Positions 11,121 through 23,095 of a stretch of 64,000 nt of DNA are shown in pieces. The notes under the pieces are model-generated. The model had not been told where the DNA came from. It searched no databases and saw nothing but the letters and a program-made list of their open reading frames with translations. Position 1 is the stretch's first letter, and every line of letters starts with the position of its first letter. Location: NCBI RefSeq assembly GCF_029867415.1, contig NC_081186.1, positions 13,586,930 to 13,650,929 on the forward strand, in the 5' to 3' direction. A program made the translations under genes and the position numbers. The stretch is from Vicia villosa. Its lineage: Eukaryota > Streptophyta > Magnoliopsida > Fabales > Fabaceae.

Positions 11121-14100
11121 CCGAATTTTATTTTATCCAATTAAGGAAAGGTTTATAAAAGAAACAGAAAAAGACCTTTAAGAGATTTTGGGTTCGGGGG
11201 TAGGTTATACAAAGGGAAGGTATTAGCACCCCTTTGTATCCATGGTTATCCATTGGCTCTTAATTGCTTAGCTCACTTGTTTGAATCATTTGTCTTGCTT
11301 TGAAATGCTTGTATGTGGTTTTAAATACCTTTGTAAATTAACTTTGTAATGATCCTTGTGCGGATGTATACAAAGCGTTCTATCTTTCGAAAGATGTTTT
11401 GAAAAAGAGATCTTTAACTTCGTAATGATCCTTGTTTGGATATATAAAAAATGTTGTCTTTTTGAAAGTTTTGTTTTGGAAAAAACAGTGATATGTGAAA
11501 TATTTGTTATTTTGTTTGATTTGAGCAAGCAATTAGGAGATCTACCCTAAGTTTATAAGGTCCTTTCCTATTTTCTTTTAGGAAATTTTCTTTGACTGGA
11601 TACAGAAAGAAATTATTTGAATTGCATTTGAAACAGTAGAATTGATTTTGGAAAGAGTAACAGAGGGATTACCCTAAGAGGTGCAAGTGTGATTGTGTTT
11701 TTTATTTTCAGATATTTTTTGTCTTTGAAATTAGTGATCTAGCGCTTCAACTTTTATTCTTGTCATACACGCAGTTTTATATGTACAGAAATTAAAATGC
11801 GGGAATGTAAAATGCGAAAAATAAATCTATGCTATTACATCGATTGTGTGAGAAATGTATACTACGCTATTTACATGAATTTGACAACCTATACACTTAT
11901 CTATGAATTTAAATTGCAATAAGATAAAAGGAAGTGTTTTTTTGGATTTTTTGATGGTTGATTTTAATTAAACTTAATGCATAATTAATTTAATTAAAAA
12001 GTTAGGAATTAGAAATAAAATTTAAACCTAAAAAAAAACTTAAGTCTAAAATATGTTCAAGTTGTGTGTCAATTAATTTTAAAATAAAATTATTTTTTTT
12101 GGGATTTTTGAAATTGTTTTGGAGATTATTAAGATAATTAACAATAATTATGCAAATAATTATACAAATAATTTAAACTTAAAGAGAAAAATATTCTAAA
12201 TATGTACAAAATTAGTTTATAATATATAAACTTAATTTAATAAAAAGAAAATATTTTTTCTGATTTTTTGATAGGTTAGAAATAATTAAAAGATAAATAT
12301 AACAATATTATATAATTAATTAAACAAAATATTTTAATTATGAAGAAAAATAAAATATTTTCATGTCCAAAATTAATTAAGCATTTTATCAAATTAATGG
12401 TAAAAAGAAAATATTTTTTTTGTGTTTTGTGATTGGTTGATTTTAAATTAAATGCAAAAATTAAAATTATTTAATTTTAATTAAACAAGGGGGTGTATTT
12501 TGCAGTTTGAAGATGAACTGATTTTAGTTCACAATTGCATATGGGCCAGAAACGAGGGGTGTGAATAAAAAATACACGCAGGCCCAGTCTGATTCAAATG
12601 ATTTTATTTTTTTTTAGTTTAAGTGAGTGGGGCCCAGATTTTAAACCATAGCCAATCACGTTCTTTCATTTTGCCACACATACTGTCAACGCTTTGACCG
12701 GCCAATGAGAGGAAAGGAAGACGCCACACAAGCTAGTCAGCCACCCTTGGACTTGCTGACCACCGGAACAGTAATTTCGGTCTTCTTCTCCGGCTAGGGC
12801 ATACTCTTACCTGCGAAAATAGGTCAAATAAATACCAAAGAAGGACCCTACCCCCCTAAATCGAGGTCTGGGAATCCATTGGTGGTGTTAGTTTGTCTTG
12901 AAACGGCCTGGTTCAGGAGATTCGAAGAAGAATGTAAACACACGGTTAACAATGGCAACCTATGTTCTGGACGTTAGAGCTCTCATGCTAGGGTTCAAAC
13001 CTGACCTAATGATCATTATAAACTCAACCATAACCATTAGACATGATAACAACGCATAAATGAAGAGTTTGAATTCAATGAAAATTTACCAAAGCGGAGA
13101 GTGATGGAACTCGAGTTTCAGGTCCTTATGAACTTGGCTATTGATCCAAACTTACTTAAACAAGTCCCAAGAGATGATTTATGGACTTAGTTTGCTTTGA
13201 AACTAGCTGCAAAATCAAACACGAAATTTAAAGTTTTTTTTGTAATTTTCTTAGTTTTGTGAAGTTTGTGAGCTATTCTCTTGATGGATCTTTGTGTGTG
13301 TGTTCCTACTGAAGTGTACTAAGTAATATATAAGCAATAGAGTGCTGCAAACTTAAGCTAAGAAGCTTTGATTGCTTTTGAACTTTTGGTTTTTTTAATA
13401 TTAAAAAGTTTGAATTTCTTGCCCATGGCTTGATTTTCTTCATCCCTCTTGCTCTAGGCCTGCCATGTACTTCTATGCTGCAGAGTTTGGATCAATTTTG
13501 ATGGCTCATGCTAAGGACAAAAGCCTTGAATCATTATCTTGCACCATTTCTCTTTTAATTTATCTTTAAATGGAATAAAATTAAATTAAAAAAGAAATAA
13601 AAATGCCATGGGCCTCAAGTTGGTCGTGGGAGCCCTTTAATATCATTAGAAACATGTTTGGATCATGAATACTTGGCCTCTTTTGGAAAAAAACATTTTT
13701 GATCAATGTTGGTTTCATGCATTTTCCCAAAAAAATAGCCAACTTCAACAAGGCATATCTCCCTCAATTTTGATCATATGAAGGAGTTCTTGTACTTTTT
13801 AGAAACCTTAAGATGTCCTCTACAAGCTACTTTGGAAACTTTTTTGCATTTGGAGAAGTTATCTTGATGTTATGGCCTTTGACAAAAAAACCACTTTTTG
13901 TTGATTTTGAAAATGACATGTAATGTCTGAGCTCATATTTTTCAAATGGTGAATCCAATGACCATGGGATCAATTGAATTTGAAAGATAATTGAATTCCC
14001 TTCAAAACAAGCTTTGGTTGGAATTTTTTGAATGAACGAGGAGAGAGTTATGGCCGGTCAAAGTTCAATTGACTTTTTAGGAGAAAACCCTAATTTTGAA

Positions 14101-14960
14101 ACTTAGGGTTTTGTTGATTTCTGATCTTTTCTTGATGAATTATGATCAACCATTGATCAAATGATGAATCTTTTGACAAAATATGGATGTTTACAAAAAA
14201 TTTCATTTTTGACTGTCTGTTGACGTTTCGGTCAAACTGGTCGTCTGTTGACTGTTTGAGCTGCTGACTGTGCGTCTGAGCGAATCGAAGTTTGAAAATT
14301 TGTCTGGTGGTACTTTGAGACATATGGAGGTCCATGAAATCCATTTGAGGTCTCAAAAAACTTGTTCTCCTGAAAAAAACAAAAACCCTAGTTAGGGACT
14401 GTTTGTGTAGGAGACAGTTAAGCGTACCTGATTTTTATGCAGTATTGAGTCTCTGCTGATCATGTGATTATCAGAAGACTTCTAGAACAAAAATCTTGGA
14501 ATTTTGAAATGAAAAAGATTGACTTGATTGATGGTACAAAACACGGAGAATCGTGCTGTCAGCGGGTTTGACTGTTAACTGGCTGTCCGGGCATTAACGT
14601 AACAGTTAAAGTGAAAACTTAACAGTTAAAGTTAATTTTTCTTTTTGTTTTTTTTGTTGTTGTGTTAATGGTGAAAATTTATTTACATGAGTTGTTAGAA
14701 AAACACAAACATAATAAATAAATAAAATATACCGTACACGAACGAAATTACCGATAATAATCTTGAAAAATATTTAATGCACAGAAAAATAAATATTTAA
14801 CTAGCAATAAACACACATAATATTATCTTGATAATTAAACGACATTACGACAGATAGTACGACATTTAATACTGACAATACAAATATTACATAATATAAT
14901 GAACAGTACGACAAATATAATGAACCGTACATTATTTGAAAGCGAAAGATACGACAAACT

Positions 14961-15128
14961 TTAAAAATGACGATTAAAAACCCATGCTATAAATAACAAC
15001 ATATAGATGAACGGTAGTGTAAGCAACCCAGGTCCGCATTTTTCAGGACTATGCAGACAGAAAAAGGACATGATCACCACCAAAACAGTGATGATCATAA
15101 GAAAAAACGTATCCATCCACTTTGCCAT
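14961..15128 (-). CDS. Small hydrophobic ORF encoded in the Ogre-like LTR
   Basis: A 55-residue frame (MAKWMDTFF... to ...VFNRHF) begins at the first ATG after the LTR's TATA box, about 100 bases downstream, in the context AAAAATGGC, close to the plant start consensus. Two long hydrophobic runs, about residues 8-25 and 35-51, are joined by a short polar stretch (HSPEKCGPG), so it would be a two-pass membrane micropeptide. I do not recognise it in any family. In the other LTR (49861-50028) the frame is kept for about 29 residues, then broken by a one-base deletion. It could instead be an upstream ORF that tunes translation, or chance. No expression evidence is visible in sequence. Confidence 0.4.
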   Translation of the reverse strand: MAKWMDTFFLMIITVLVVIMSFFCLHSPEKCGPGLLTLPFIYMLLFIAWVFNRHF

Positions 15129-15219
15129 TTTTGCCGGGGAAGAAAAGAAAATAATTATGAGGTAGAAGTTTGAGAAATGAGTTAAAATTTGATGTGAGAA
15201 TTTATGAAAAAATGAGAGG

Positions 15220-15227
15220 TATTTATA
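15220..15227 (-). promoter_or_regulatory. TATA box of the Ogre-like LTR
   Basis: The minus strand reads CACTCTATAAATACCTCTCA. The counterpart in the 5' LTR, which would drive the element, is at 50120-50127. Confidence 0.65.
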
Positions 15228-15802
15228 GAGTGAAAAGAAGGATAGAGACGTTGGGGAATGAAGTGATACCGTACAAAAAAGGAAAATTTGAGTGGTAGTA
15301 GGATTTGAAAGAAAGTGTATGGTAGGGTTTGAAAAGAGAGATGTATGGAATAAAGTTAGGATTTGATTTGAAAGAAAGAGATTTGAAAAGAAAGGAAGAG
15401 ATTTGAAAATAAAGTAAGAGATTTTGAAAATAATAATATAGTACAAAAATTAGTGGGAAACAAAAACTAATAATAATTTAATTGTTACCAGTACAGTCTG
15501 AATCCCCGGACTCTGCGCCTGCAAAAATTTACTTTGGTACCAATTGCGTCAGTATTATTTATCTGCAAATAGATCTCACATAAACAGCGTGTGTGAAGTG
15601 ATAAACAGTACTTGGCGTTTGTGTAAGAATAAATTCAACAACGAACCAAAATACCGTATAAGAAATATTCTAAAAACCGAGTATTCATAAAATCAGGATA
15701 TTTATGAAATAAAATCCAAGATTATATGAAACTCCCAATTTTTAGACAGAAGTCTGTTGCCTTCTTCTTGAAAAAGATGCGGGTAAATTTTTGGGTATAA
15801 CA

Positions 15803-15815
15803 GTTGCCCCTATTC
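15803..15815 (-). promoter_or_regulatory. Polypurine tract of the Ogre-like element
   Basis: The minus strand reads TGAATAGGGGCAAC directly before the LTR start TGTTATACCC. It is the plus-strand primer site in reverse transcription and closely matches AAATAGGGGCAGC of the nested element. Confidence 0.75.
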
Positions 15816-16158
15816 AATCTTCTTAAACCTGAAGAGACCGATTGGAATCTGAAGATAGAAGATGATTGAATATTTAGATACCTTGAAATTTTCACTTACC
15901 TCTACCGTAAGTGATGCTGGAATTTGCATTGAATGCTGTCCGAGAAATGTCGTTGGCAGATCAAAACATTACCTGAGATGGGCTTTCAGGTGCCATCTAT
16001 CGAATGTGTTGATGGTTTGTTCATCAGAATGAATCCTTTGATTATATCTTGATGAAGGATTTGAAAACCTCTGCGTTGACCGTTACGGAACCGTCCGAGG
16101 TTACCGCTTTAAATCTTGGAGGCTAATCGTTACGGAACTTGTCCAAAGTTTTTCCGCT
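15816..16158 (-). other. Distal 3' untranslated region of the Ogre-like element
   Basis: No coding capacity. From about 16080 it contains units of a 46-48 bp tandem repeat (GGAACCGTCCGAGGTTACCGC and GGAACTTGTCCAAAGTT) that continue at 32749 beyond the nested insertion. Confidence 0.7.
16154..16158. repeat. Target site duplication CCGCT (left)
   Basis: CCGCT before TGTCATACCCC. The matching CCGCT at 32744-32748 follows the LTR end GTGCGACA. Confidence 0.93.
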
Positions 16159-18009
16159 TGTCATACCCCAAATTTGTCCTACCCTTTAATTTCTAATTGG
16201 CTTAGACTTTGCATTCATGTAAATATCTTTTATTAGGTCCTCTAACACATCATGCATCATTAATCAATAAAGTTGGCTTGGGATCAAGGATTTTGGGAAG
16301 AGTAGGGTTTCCTTAGTGTGTACTTCTTTATCATCTCCATGCAAAGCCATTCTCCGTCAAAGATCGAGGTTTATTCCCTAAAGAATGGGTGATCGTTTGA
16401 CTTATTGGACTGCATCTGGGAGTCAAGTATATCTCAGGAATTGGTGATCAGTTGCTTCTTTCTTTATGGATTAACGAACTCATTCTCGATATGGAGGACT
16501 AGATTCATTCACTTGCATATGGTATCATCATGTATTCAGAGGATCATTGTTGTTTGCCATTTGGTTATGTCCCAACATGGGAGATTTAGATGGTTGAATT
16601 ATGTGGTTGTGATTGGTTTCTTCGTTCCTATTCACGATACAAGAGTTTTTTGTCAAGATCTCATCATGTTGTGATCCTCGTGGGACTGGGTTTTGTCACG
16701 TACTTATGAAGCATACTATTGCGCCATGGTTGACTTTCGGTCAAAGTCAACTGTGAGGGTCGACTTTTGACCAAGTCCTTCGGAAATCTCCGGACTCTTT
16801 CTCATCATATTTCATTCAAGTTGCAGGTGGAAAAGGATGTTTCAAAACTCAAAAGACAATGGAGAAAAGTCAAACATTCAGAAAATATGCAAATCCCATC
16901 TCAAACATTGTATCCACCTTATCATATCCACAAGAATCCATTACAAAGTCTAAATTCCACCACAAAGTTCAAAAGTGTTTATTACAAGAAAGCCCAAATC
17001 CATGTTCGAAGTACATTTACAAAGAAAATTCGATTTACAAGAAAGGTTTGTGCACGTCAAAAAGAAAATGATTCATACAAGATGCATCTCAAAAGTCTAT
17101 GAAAATTGCTAAGAATGTGTTTAAACTTCATCTTCAAGTTCTTCATGAGCCAAGTTTCCCATCTTCATAAGCACATACTCAAGGTAAGGTGCAATAAAAG
17201 ATCGTCCGATCTTTGTTCGAGCTAACCTTGCAAACCTGCACAGCAAATGAAAAGATCCAGCAGCCTGCAATCAACAAGTTCACATCAGTCCCTACTAGTC
17301 AGTTCACACATTACAAATAAAACCGCATAACACCATATCGGTTCAACATCAAAACACACCATGACAGGTCCATAAGAAATTCAAAACAGATCCACATAAA
17401 CCCAGCCCTGCAAACTTTACAATAAACCAATACACACATCCACACATCCACACAATATACCTAAGGCATCAGTTCAGACCAAAAGCAATTCACATCAATG
17501 TACAGAAAATTAAAAGCGAAGAAAGAGATGAAGCACGATGCTGTAACCTCCCCAAATTCCACACACATCCAGTTTGAATTAACATTCAAAATCCCACACA
17601 TACTAACTCCCAGCTTAGCAAACAGCTTGTAACAGAATTGCTAATATTCCTATAACAAAAAAAACAGAATTCTAACCACTTTTATACCTTCCTTAACCAC
17701 CTAACTTTCAGTTTAAAACTCAGAGCCAGCCCCTAACTAACTGTTTCTAATTTCCCTAACAGATTCTAAGTCTAATTACCATCTAACTGATTTTTCTAAC
17801 TTCTCCTAACTGCCTATAACAGAATTTCCCAAACTCTAACAACCTAGTATTCAATAGCTCTTATAACTACTTTCAAACCACCCATAACAAACCTCCCAAC
17901 CGATTCCTAACAACCTAACATTCAGTTAATTGAATCCTAACCATTCTAACAGAGAGAAAATAGAAAAAGTCAAAAATAACTAACCTTGAGAACCGATTTT
18001 CTTCATCCC

Positions 18010-18016
18010 TATATAA
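18010..18016 (+). promoter_or_regulatory. TATA box in the gag-only element's 5' LTR
   Basis: TATATAA in CATCCCTATATAACAGATTTC, followed by a long TC-rich leader typical of plant 5' ends. The copy in the 3' LTR is at 29956-29962. Confidence 0.6.
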
Positions 18017-18380
18017 CAGATTTCTTCTTCATCCGTCAGCTTCTAGCCACCCCTTATCCATAACAGAACTCACGCCTCATTCACAAACCACAATTCACCA
18101 CCTTCATCCTCTTCACTTCATAACTCTCTCTTTCTGAACCTTCATCATTCATCTTCTTCACTATCCATCAACCACCTTGAATCCTTCAACAAATCTTCAT
18201 CATCTCTAACCTTCTCTTGACACTCTTCTCCCTCTCCGAATTCTTCAACCTCAAATCACATCTTCAACCTCTCAATCTCTCCACCTCAATCATCATCCAC
18301 CACAAAAAAAAAACAGAAAACCGATCACTATCATAACAAGAAATAGAAGAAAAAGCTCAGAGAAGAAGACTGTAACAGAA

Positions 18381-18497
18381 ATGGAGCGCTCACCAATAAC
18401 AGAAACCTGTCACAAACTCCTTGAGACTTCCTTCCTGAATTCGATCCTGACCTTCATCTTTCTTTCCACAATCATTCAATCAGAGAACTCATCGTAA
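18381..18497 (+). CDS. 38-codon ORF, first ATG in the LTR leader
   Basis: The roughly 360 bases between the TATA box and this point contain no ATG. The first one opens a 38-residue frame (MERSPITETC...) with a hydrophobic segment at about residues 18-32 (FLNSILTFIFLSTII). The stop codon overlaps a strong splice-donor word (ATC|GTAAGT). The other LTR keeps the frame with one change, I6 to L (30327-30443), but with so few LTR differences this is weak evidence of selection. It could be an upstream ORF or part of a spliced leader exon. Not recognised. Confidence 0.25.
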   Translation: MERSPITETCHKLLETSFLNSILTFIFLSTIIQSENSS

Positions 18498-19885
18498 GTT
18501 CATCTTCACCAATCTTTCACAATCCTCCATATTCATTGTTCTTCATCGTCAAATCATCAGTCACCTTTCGATTCAACAACCTTCATCATCGTCATCGATC
18601 TGCGTAAGATCTCATGAGTTTAGAAACGAGGAAAATGACGATGAATTGAAGAGCTGGAAGCATATTATTACCATTATCTCTGAGTTTCTTCCAACATCGC
18701 CATCGTTGAAGAGTCACCGGAAATTCCTTCGGTGGATTCGGAAAGAATCTGAGATACAAGAGAACAGGAGGGAGATTCATCGGAGAAAACTGAGAGAGAA
18801 CCTGAGACTTGAGGATAGAACGGGGTTAGCAAGAGGAGTCAGCTTTGGTTTCGTTTTGATACTCACGGTGGCGGACGACGAATCTTCATCGGAGCAAATC
18901 ATTCTCCGGCCGCCGCACTGTTAATCGGAGAGAAGATGAAATCAGAATCGTGAGGGATGAGAGGCTGAGATGTGAAAGCAAAACGGAGAGGGAGACTTCA
19001 ACGTCGCCGTCGCGTCTGTGAGGGAGGCGCCGTGCACAAGCTTACGCGAAGAAGAAAGGAAGGAGATCTCAATCGTCACAAACAAGTAACCCTAAATTCC
19101 TCTTTCTATTTTCCTTTTCTTTTTTTATTTTATTTATTTAATCAATATATTTGTTAATTAATAAAAATCTGAAAATAATTGTCCATGGATAATCTTGTCT
19201 TGGGGCCTTGACCGCAATCTGTTCCTCACCCCATTTAGGCCCATTCGCTCAGTGTTTGGTTGATGAATCAATACAAAAAAAACCTGTTGGGCTATTGATT
19301 GGGCCCAGTGCTCACCATTACTGACTGCACACCCATAGTTCAACTTTAACCCCCTGTTTCACTTCAATTTTTGCTTAGCATTTAGGATCTTTGGCAAAGT
19401 CTTAGACTTTCTTTTTAGGTTCTAAAATCAATAAAACATTTAACATTTTGTTAGATTTTTAGGTGATCATTGACATTAGAAAAACCATATAAAAATAGTA
19501 GATCTTTTAGGTTAATTTTGACATTTGAGTTCTTTTATAAAAAACCCATAAAAATAGTAGTATTTTTAAGTCAATTTTTGTACTAACACTTGAATTGCTT
19601 CTCTTATGCTTTTGTATCATTTTCATGCTATTTGTGTATAATTGTTGTGTGACTTTGGTTACTTGTTTTTGGCCTTATCTTAGGCCTATTTTGTTGATAC
19701 CATTTTAATGCTTCTTTTAGAATCTATCCCATGTTAACATAGCTTTTGATTAGTTTTCTTTCATAACTATTAGGTTAGAATGAAACTTAGGGTAGTCTCC
19801 CCCATTGCATTCTTTTTTTCTTTCGACTTTTAAAATACTTAATAAAAGGAAGATGCGAATCACATTAAGAAAGGGATAGAGAAAT

Positions 19886-20140
19886 GAGTGGGATTCATTC
19901 CCTAATCTGTTTCTCAATCGCTTAGTGGCATAGAAACAAGTGGGATTCATTCCCTAATCTGTTTCTCGGTCGCTACTTAATGGGAGAGAAATGAGTGGGA
20001 TTCATTCCCTAATCTGTTTCTCAAACATTAATTAATGGGAGAGAAATGAGTGAGATTCATTCTCTAATCTGTTTCTCAAACATTACATAATGGGATGGAA
20101 GTGAGTGGGATTCATTCCCTAATCTGCTTCTCGATCATTA
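19886..20140 (+). repeat. Five-copy 52-55 bp hairpin repeat in LTR
   Basis: GAGTGGGATTCATTCCCTAA starts at 19886, about 19938, 19993, 20048 and 20103, with small changes. In most units flanking GAGAAA and TTTCTC can pair around GGGA..TCCC, so the transcript could form a row of stem-loops. The same array is in the 3' LTR. Confidence 0.8.
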
Positions 20141-20760
20141 TACATTTTTATGTGATTCAACTCGCAAACAAATTCCCCTTAAAAAATACACAACCAAAAA
20201 AACATTTAAAACACCTAACAATGGTTCAGATTAATTCAAAGTAGAGAAAGTGGTGAGTGGCCCGGTATTGGGAACTATTCATCACTTATCTTCCCTAAAA
20301 GACACAAACCAATCATTTCTTTTTCTTTTGCCTCGTTGGCACCTAAGGGCAATGTCATTTACGCTTGTACGCATCCTAGGTCGATCCCTTATGCAAAAGC
20401 GTGAACGTTGACTCCGCCCAATTAAAAAACACGAAAACAAACAGAAAATCTTTAGCCGAGCTACGGTAACTCTGATTCCTGAAAAGGATACGTAGGCAGC
20501 GGGGTAGGGCCCGTGCGAGTACAATTCTTTCTTTTCCCTACATTTTGCATTCATTCGCATATAGACATAGACATAGATATACACCCTTTAGATAGAAACA
20601 AACATAGGTGGATACCATCGAGTACGATGGGCGCGAGGGGTGCTAGCACCTTCCCCTCGCGTAACCGACTCCCGTTCCTAGATTCTCTGGTCGCAAGACC
20701 CTGTTCCTTCCCTTGTTAGGTTTTCTGATATTCCTTTCCCTTATGGGATAAATATATTGG

Positions 20761-20773
20761 TGGCGACTCTGTT
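20761..20773 (+). other. Primer-site-like word inside U5
   Basis: TGGCGACTCTGTT, identical to the first 13 bases of the true primer site at 20799 and only 38 bases upstream of it, inside the LTR. Also in the 3' LTR at 32708-32720. Confidence 0.7.
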
Positions 20774-20798
20774 CCTTTTTTCGCGAGCGTGCGACAGC

Positions 20799-20817
20799 TG
20801 GCGACTCTGTTGGGGAC
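20799..20817 (+). promoter_or_regulatory. Primer binding site, tRNA-Arg type
   Basis: TGGCGACTCTGTTGGGGAC, two bases after the LTR end. TGG pairs with tRNA CCA. Ogre elements are known to use a tRNA-Arg primer; I did not check the complement against a tRNA sequence. Confidence 0.8.
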
Positions 20818-21796
20818 GTTGATAGACCTTTGCTGGTCCATTCTTAACGAGTCGATCCTAGCCTTTGTTTGTTTCTTTTATTGGGTGTTTATTTATTTGT
20901 TTATGTGTTTACATTTTGTATATATGCTTGCATATCATGTTTATTTCCTGCTTGCATATCATGTTTACTTTCCGCATGCATCTGGACTATATTATGGGTC
21001 CCCGTGGGGGCCACATATTTTCTCTGTTTGCAGGTTGGGTGGGATGATTCTATGAGATAAGGCCCAATACCCAGGCCATGAGTGATACCTTAGGAACTAG
21101 GAATAGAGTGGCCATGACGGACAAAAGACGTATGTCTGATTGATCCGATCATGTATCCACGGGCAGAGCTTGGTTGAAAGAGGCAATATCGTATGATTAC
21201 GCCTACTTTCAATCCTCAGTTGACTTTCTTTGACCTACCTTGACCTAGATTCACCTGTGAGTGGGGAGGGATATACATGACAGGTACCGTTGGTGACTAT
21301 TCTATTCTGTTGGTGACTATTGTTCCTATGGTTGTGGTACCTACGTCGGACTTTTGATCTCATGACATCTGACCTATATCAGTTATTCAGAGGATTGTAC
21401 AGTGGTTACTAAGATTATGTGGACCTTGATCCCATGTTGTTGCATCACATAACATCATTGCTTTATGCACTTCATTTATGAGGGATCCTAAAGTCTATTT
21501 CCAAAAAAGAAAAAAAAAGGAAAGGAAACCAGAAAAAGGTAAAAGAAAAGAAAACATACTCCATATAAAATAAAGCCTTGATTTCAAAAAAGGAGATAAA
21601 AAAAAAAGAAAAAACAAAAAGTGTGTGAAAAGACTTTAGGATTCCTCAAAAATGAAACATTGCATTCATATCATATTGCATGTCATGGTTCCCTATCAGA
21701 AGCTTATTGGGGTCCCTTTCAAAACAAATTTCTGCTTCGTCATCAAAGCTGACTTCCCTACATCTGTATCATACGAGGATTAATTAGAGGAGAATC
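20818..21796 (+). other. Leader between primer site and gag
   Basis: No convincing gene. CTGTTTGCAG near 21025-21034 looks like a splice acceptor. An A-rich patch of AAAAGAAAAAA-type tracts covers about 21500-21620. Confidence 0.5.
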
Positions 21797-23095
21797 ATGG
21801 ACCGTCTTGAACAAAATCAGGCTGAACTTCGTAAAGACTTAGATACTATAGGGGAGAGGATGGCCCAACTCTTGGAGACTCTCAATGCTGTTGTTGAGGG
21901 GCAAGATGAGCTCAGACAAAGTGTTGCTAAGTTGGCTAATGGTACTCCAACCACTGTTGCTAATGGAGGATCAAAACCTGTGCCCGTGGAACTTCCTAAC
22001 AAGGAGGATTCACACCATGAGAACGATTCTGAACTTGAAGCTTTCAAGTTCCCGATCGAGGAAAATGAGAGAAAATTCCACCTCCTGGAAGAAAGATTGA
22101 ATGCTTTAGAAGGTCGAAGCTCCTCCGGTTTAAATGCTATTGATTTGTGCCTAGTGCCTGATATCAAGATTCCCGCTAAATTCAAAGTCCCCAATTTTGA
22201 GAAATACAAGGGTGCAACTTGCCCGATGAGTCACATCAAGGCATTTTTCAACAAGATGGCTCCGTATGCAGAAAATGATAAGCTCCTAATGCACTTCTTT
22301 CAGGATAGCCTAAGTGGGGCATCTCTTGAGTGGTATACACGACTTGAACGAACCCATGTCCGCACTTGGGATGAATTAGCAGAGGCTTTTCTCAAGCATT
22401 ACAAGTACAACAGTGACATGGCTCCTACTATACTACAACTCCAAAGTTTAACTCAGAAGGTTGATGAGTCTTTTAAAGAGTATGCACAAAGATGGAGAGA
22501 ATTAGCTTCCAGAATCTAACCTCCACTCTTAGAACGAGAGCTTGTAGACATGTTCATGAATACTCTGAAAGATCCTTATCTGAACATGATGATTGGGTGT
22601 GCTTCCTCCGAATTCTCAAGTTTGGTTGTCGTAGGAGAACGAATTGAAAACGCCTTAAAGATGGGTAAAATCCAAGATATGGCCAATACTTCCGAATTCA
22701 CAGAAGAAGAGAAAAGTGAAACATATGCAATTTCAGAGAATAGAGAAGGAGAACTCCCTGTTTATCCTCAGGTTCATGTTCTTAACTATCACCAAAATTA
22801 CCAACAACAAGGTCCACGAAGGCCGAGAAGACCACCAAGAAAGGTTGACCCGATTCCTATGACTTATAGTCAACTGCTCTCTCATTTACTCAATGAATCT
22901 TTGGTCGAACTAAGGGAGGCTAAGCCCCCTTCAACACCGATTCCTCAGGGATATGACTTAAATGCCAAGTGTGAGTACCATTCTGGGACATTTGGACATT
23001 CAACTGAGGATTGTAATATTTTGAAGCACAAAGTTCAAGATCTCATTGACTCCAAAGCGATATCATTCACTCCAAATGGTCTTCACATAAATTGA
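21797..23095 (+). pseudogene. Gag of the non-autonomous Ogre derivative, one premature stop
   Basis: Structural particle protein, and the only protein domain this element encodes. The frame opens at ATG 21797 with a coiled-coil-like N-terminus (MDRLEQNQAELRKDLDTIGE). Then comes the retrotransposon gag domain, with HFFQDSLSGASLEWYTRLE, TWDELAEAFLKHYKYN and SFKEYAQRWRELA (about residues 165-238), ending in a Cys/His motif CEYHSGTFGHSTEDC. It closely resembles gag of the surrounding Ogre-like element. A TAA at 22517-22519 splits it; the frame continues unchanged to 23093, so this looks like a single recent point change. It ends soon after the Cys/His motif, with no protease. Confidence 0.88.

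Larger units (their letters stand above)
11043..15802 (-). mobile_element. 3' LTR of the Ogre-like element
   Basis: In element sense it starts TGTTATACCCAAAAATT and ends CGAGGACGACA. It is 4760 bp against 4728 bp for the other copy. I count about nine substitutions in the first ~550 plus-strand bases. It holds a TATA box (15220-15227), a small hydrophobic ORF (14961-15128) and a primer-site-like word near its end (11108-11120). Confidence 0.95.
16159..20796 (+). mobile_element. 5' LTR of the gag-only Ogre derivative
   Basis: From TGTCATACCCC to GAGCGTGCGACA. Contains a TATATAA box at 18010, an ATG-free CT-rich leader of about 360 bases, a 38-codon ORF at 18381, a five-copy hairpin repeat (19886-20140) and a primer-site-like word at 20761. 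Confidence 0.95.

Noticed and set aside
16405..17102. 89- and 111-codon frames in the gag-only element's LTR, repeated at 28365-29062
   Set aside because: They lie upstream of the TATA box at 18010; conservation between the LTRs only reflects recent insertion.
18646..19157. 92- and 61-codon frames after the 38-codon ORF, present in both LTRs
   Set aside because: Not first in the transcript, no recognisable domain, high-charge composition typical of GC-richer leader sequence.
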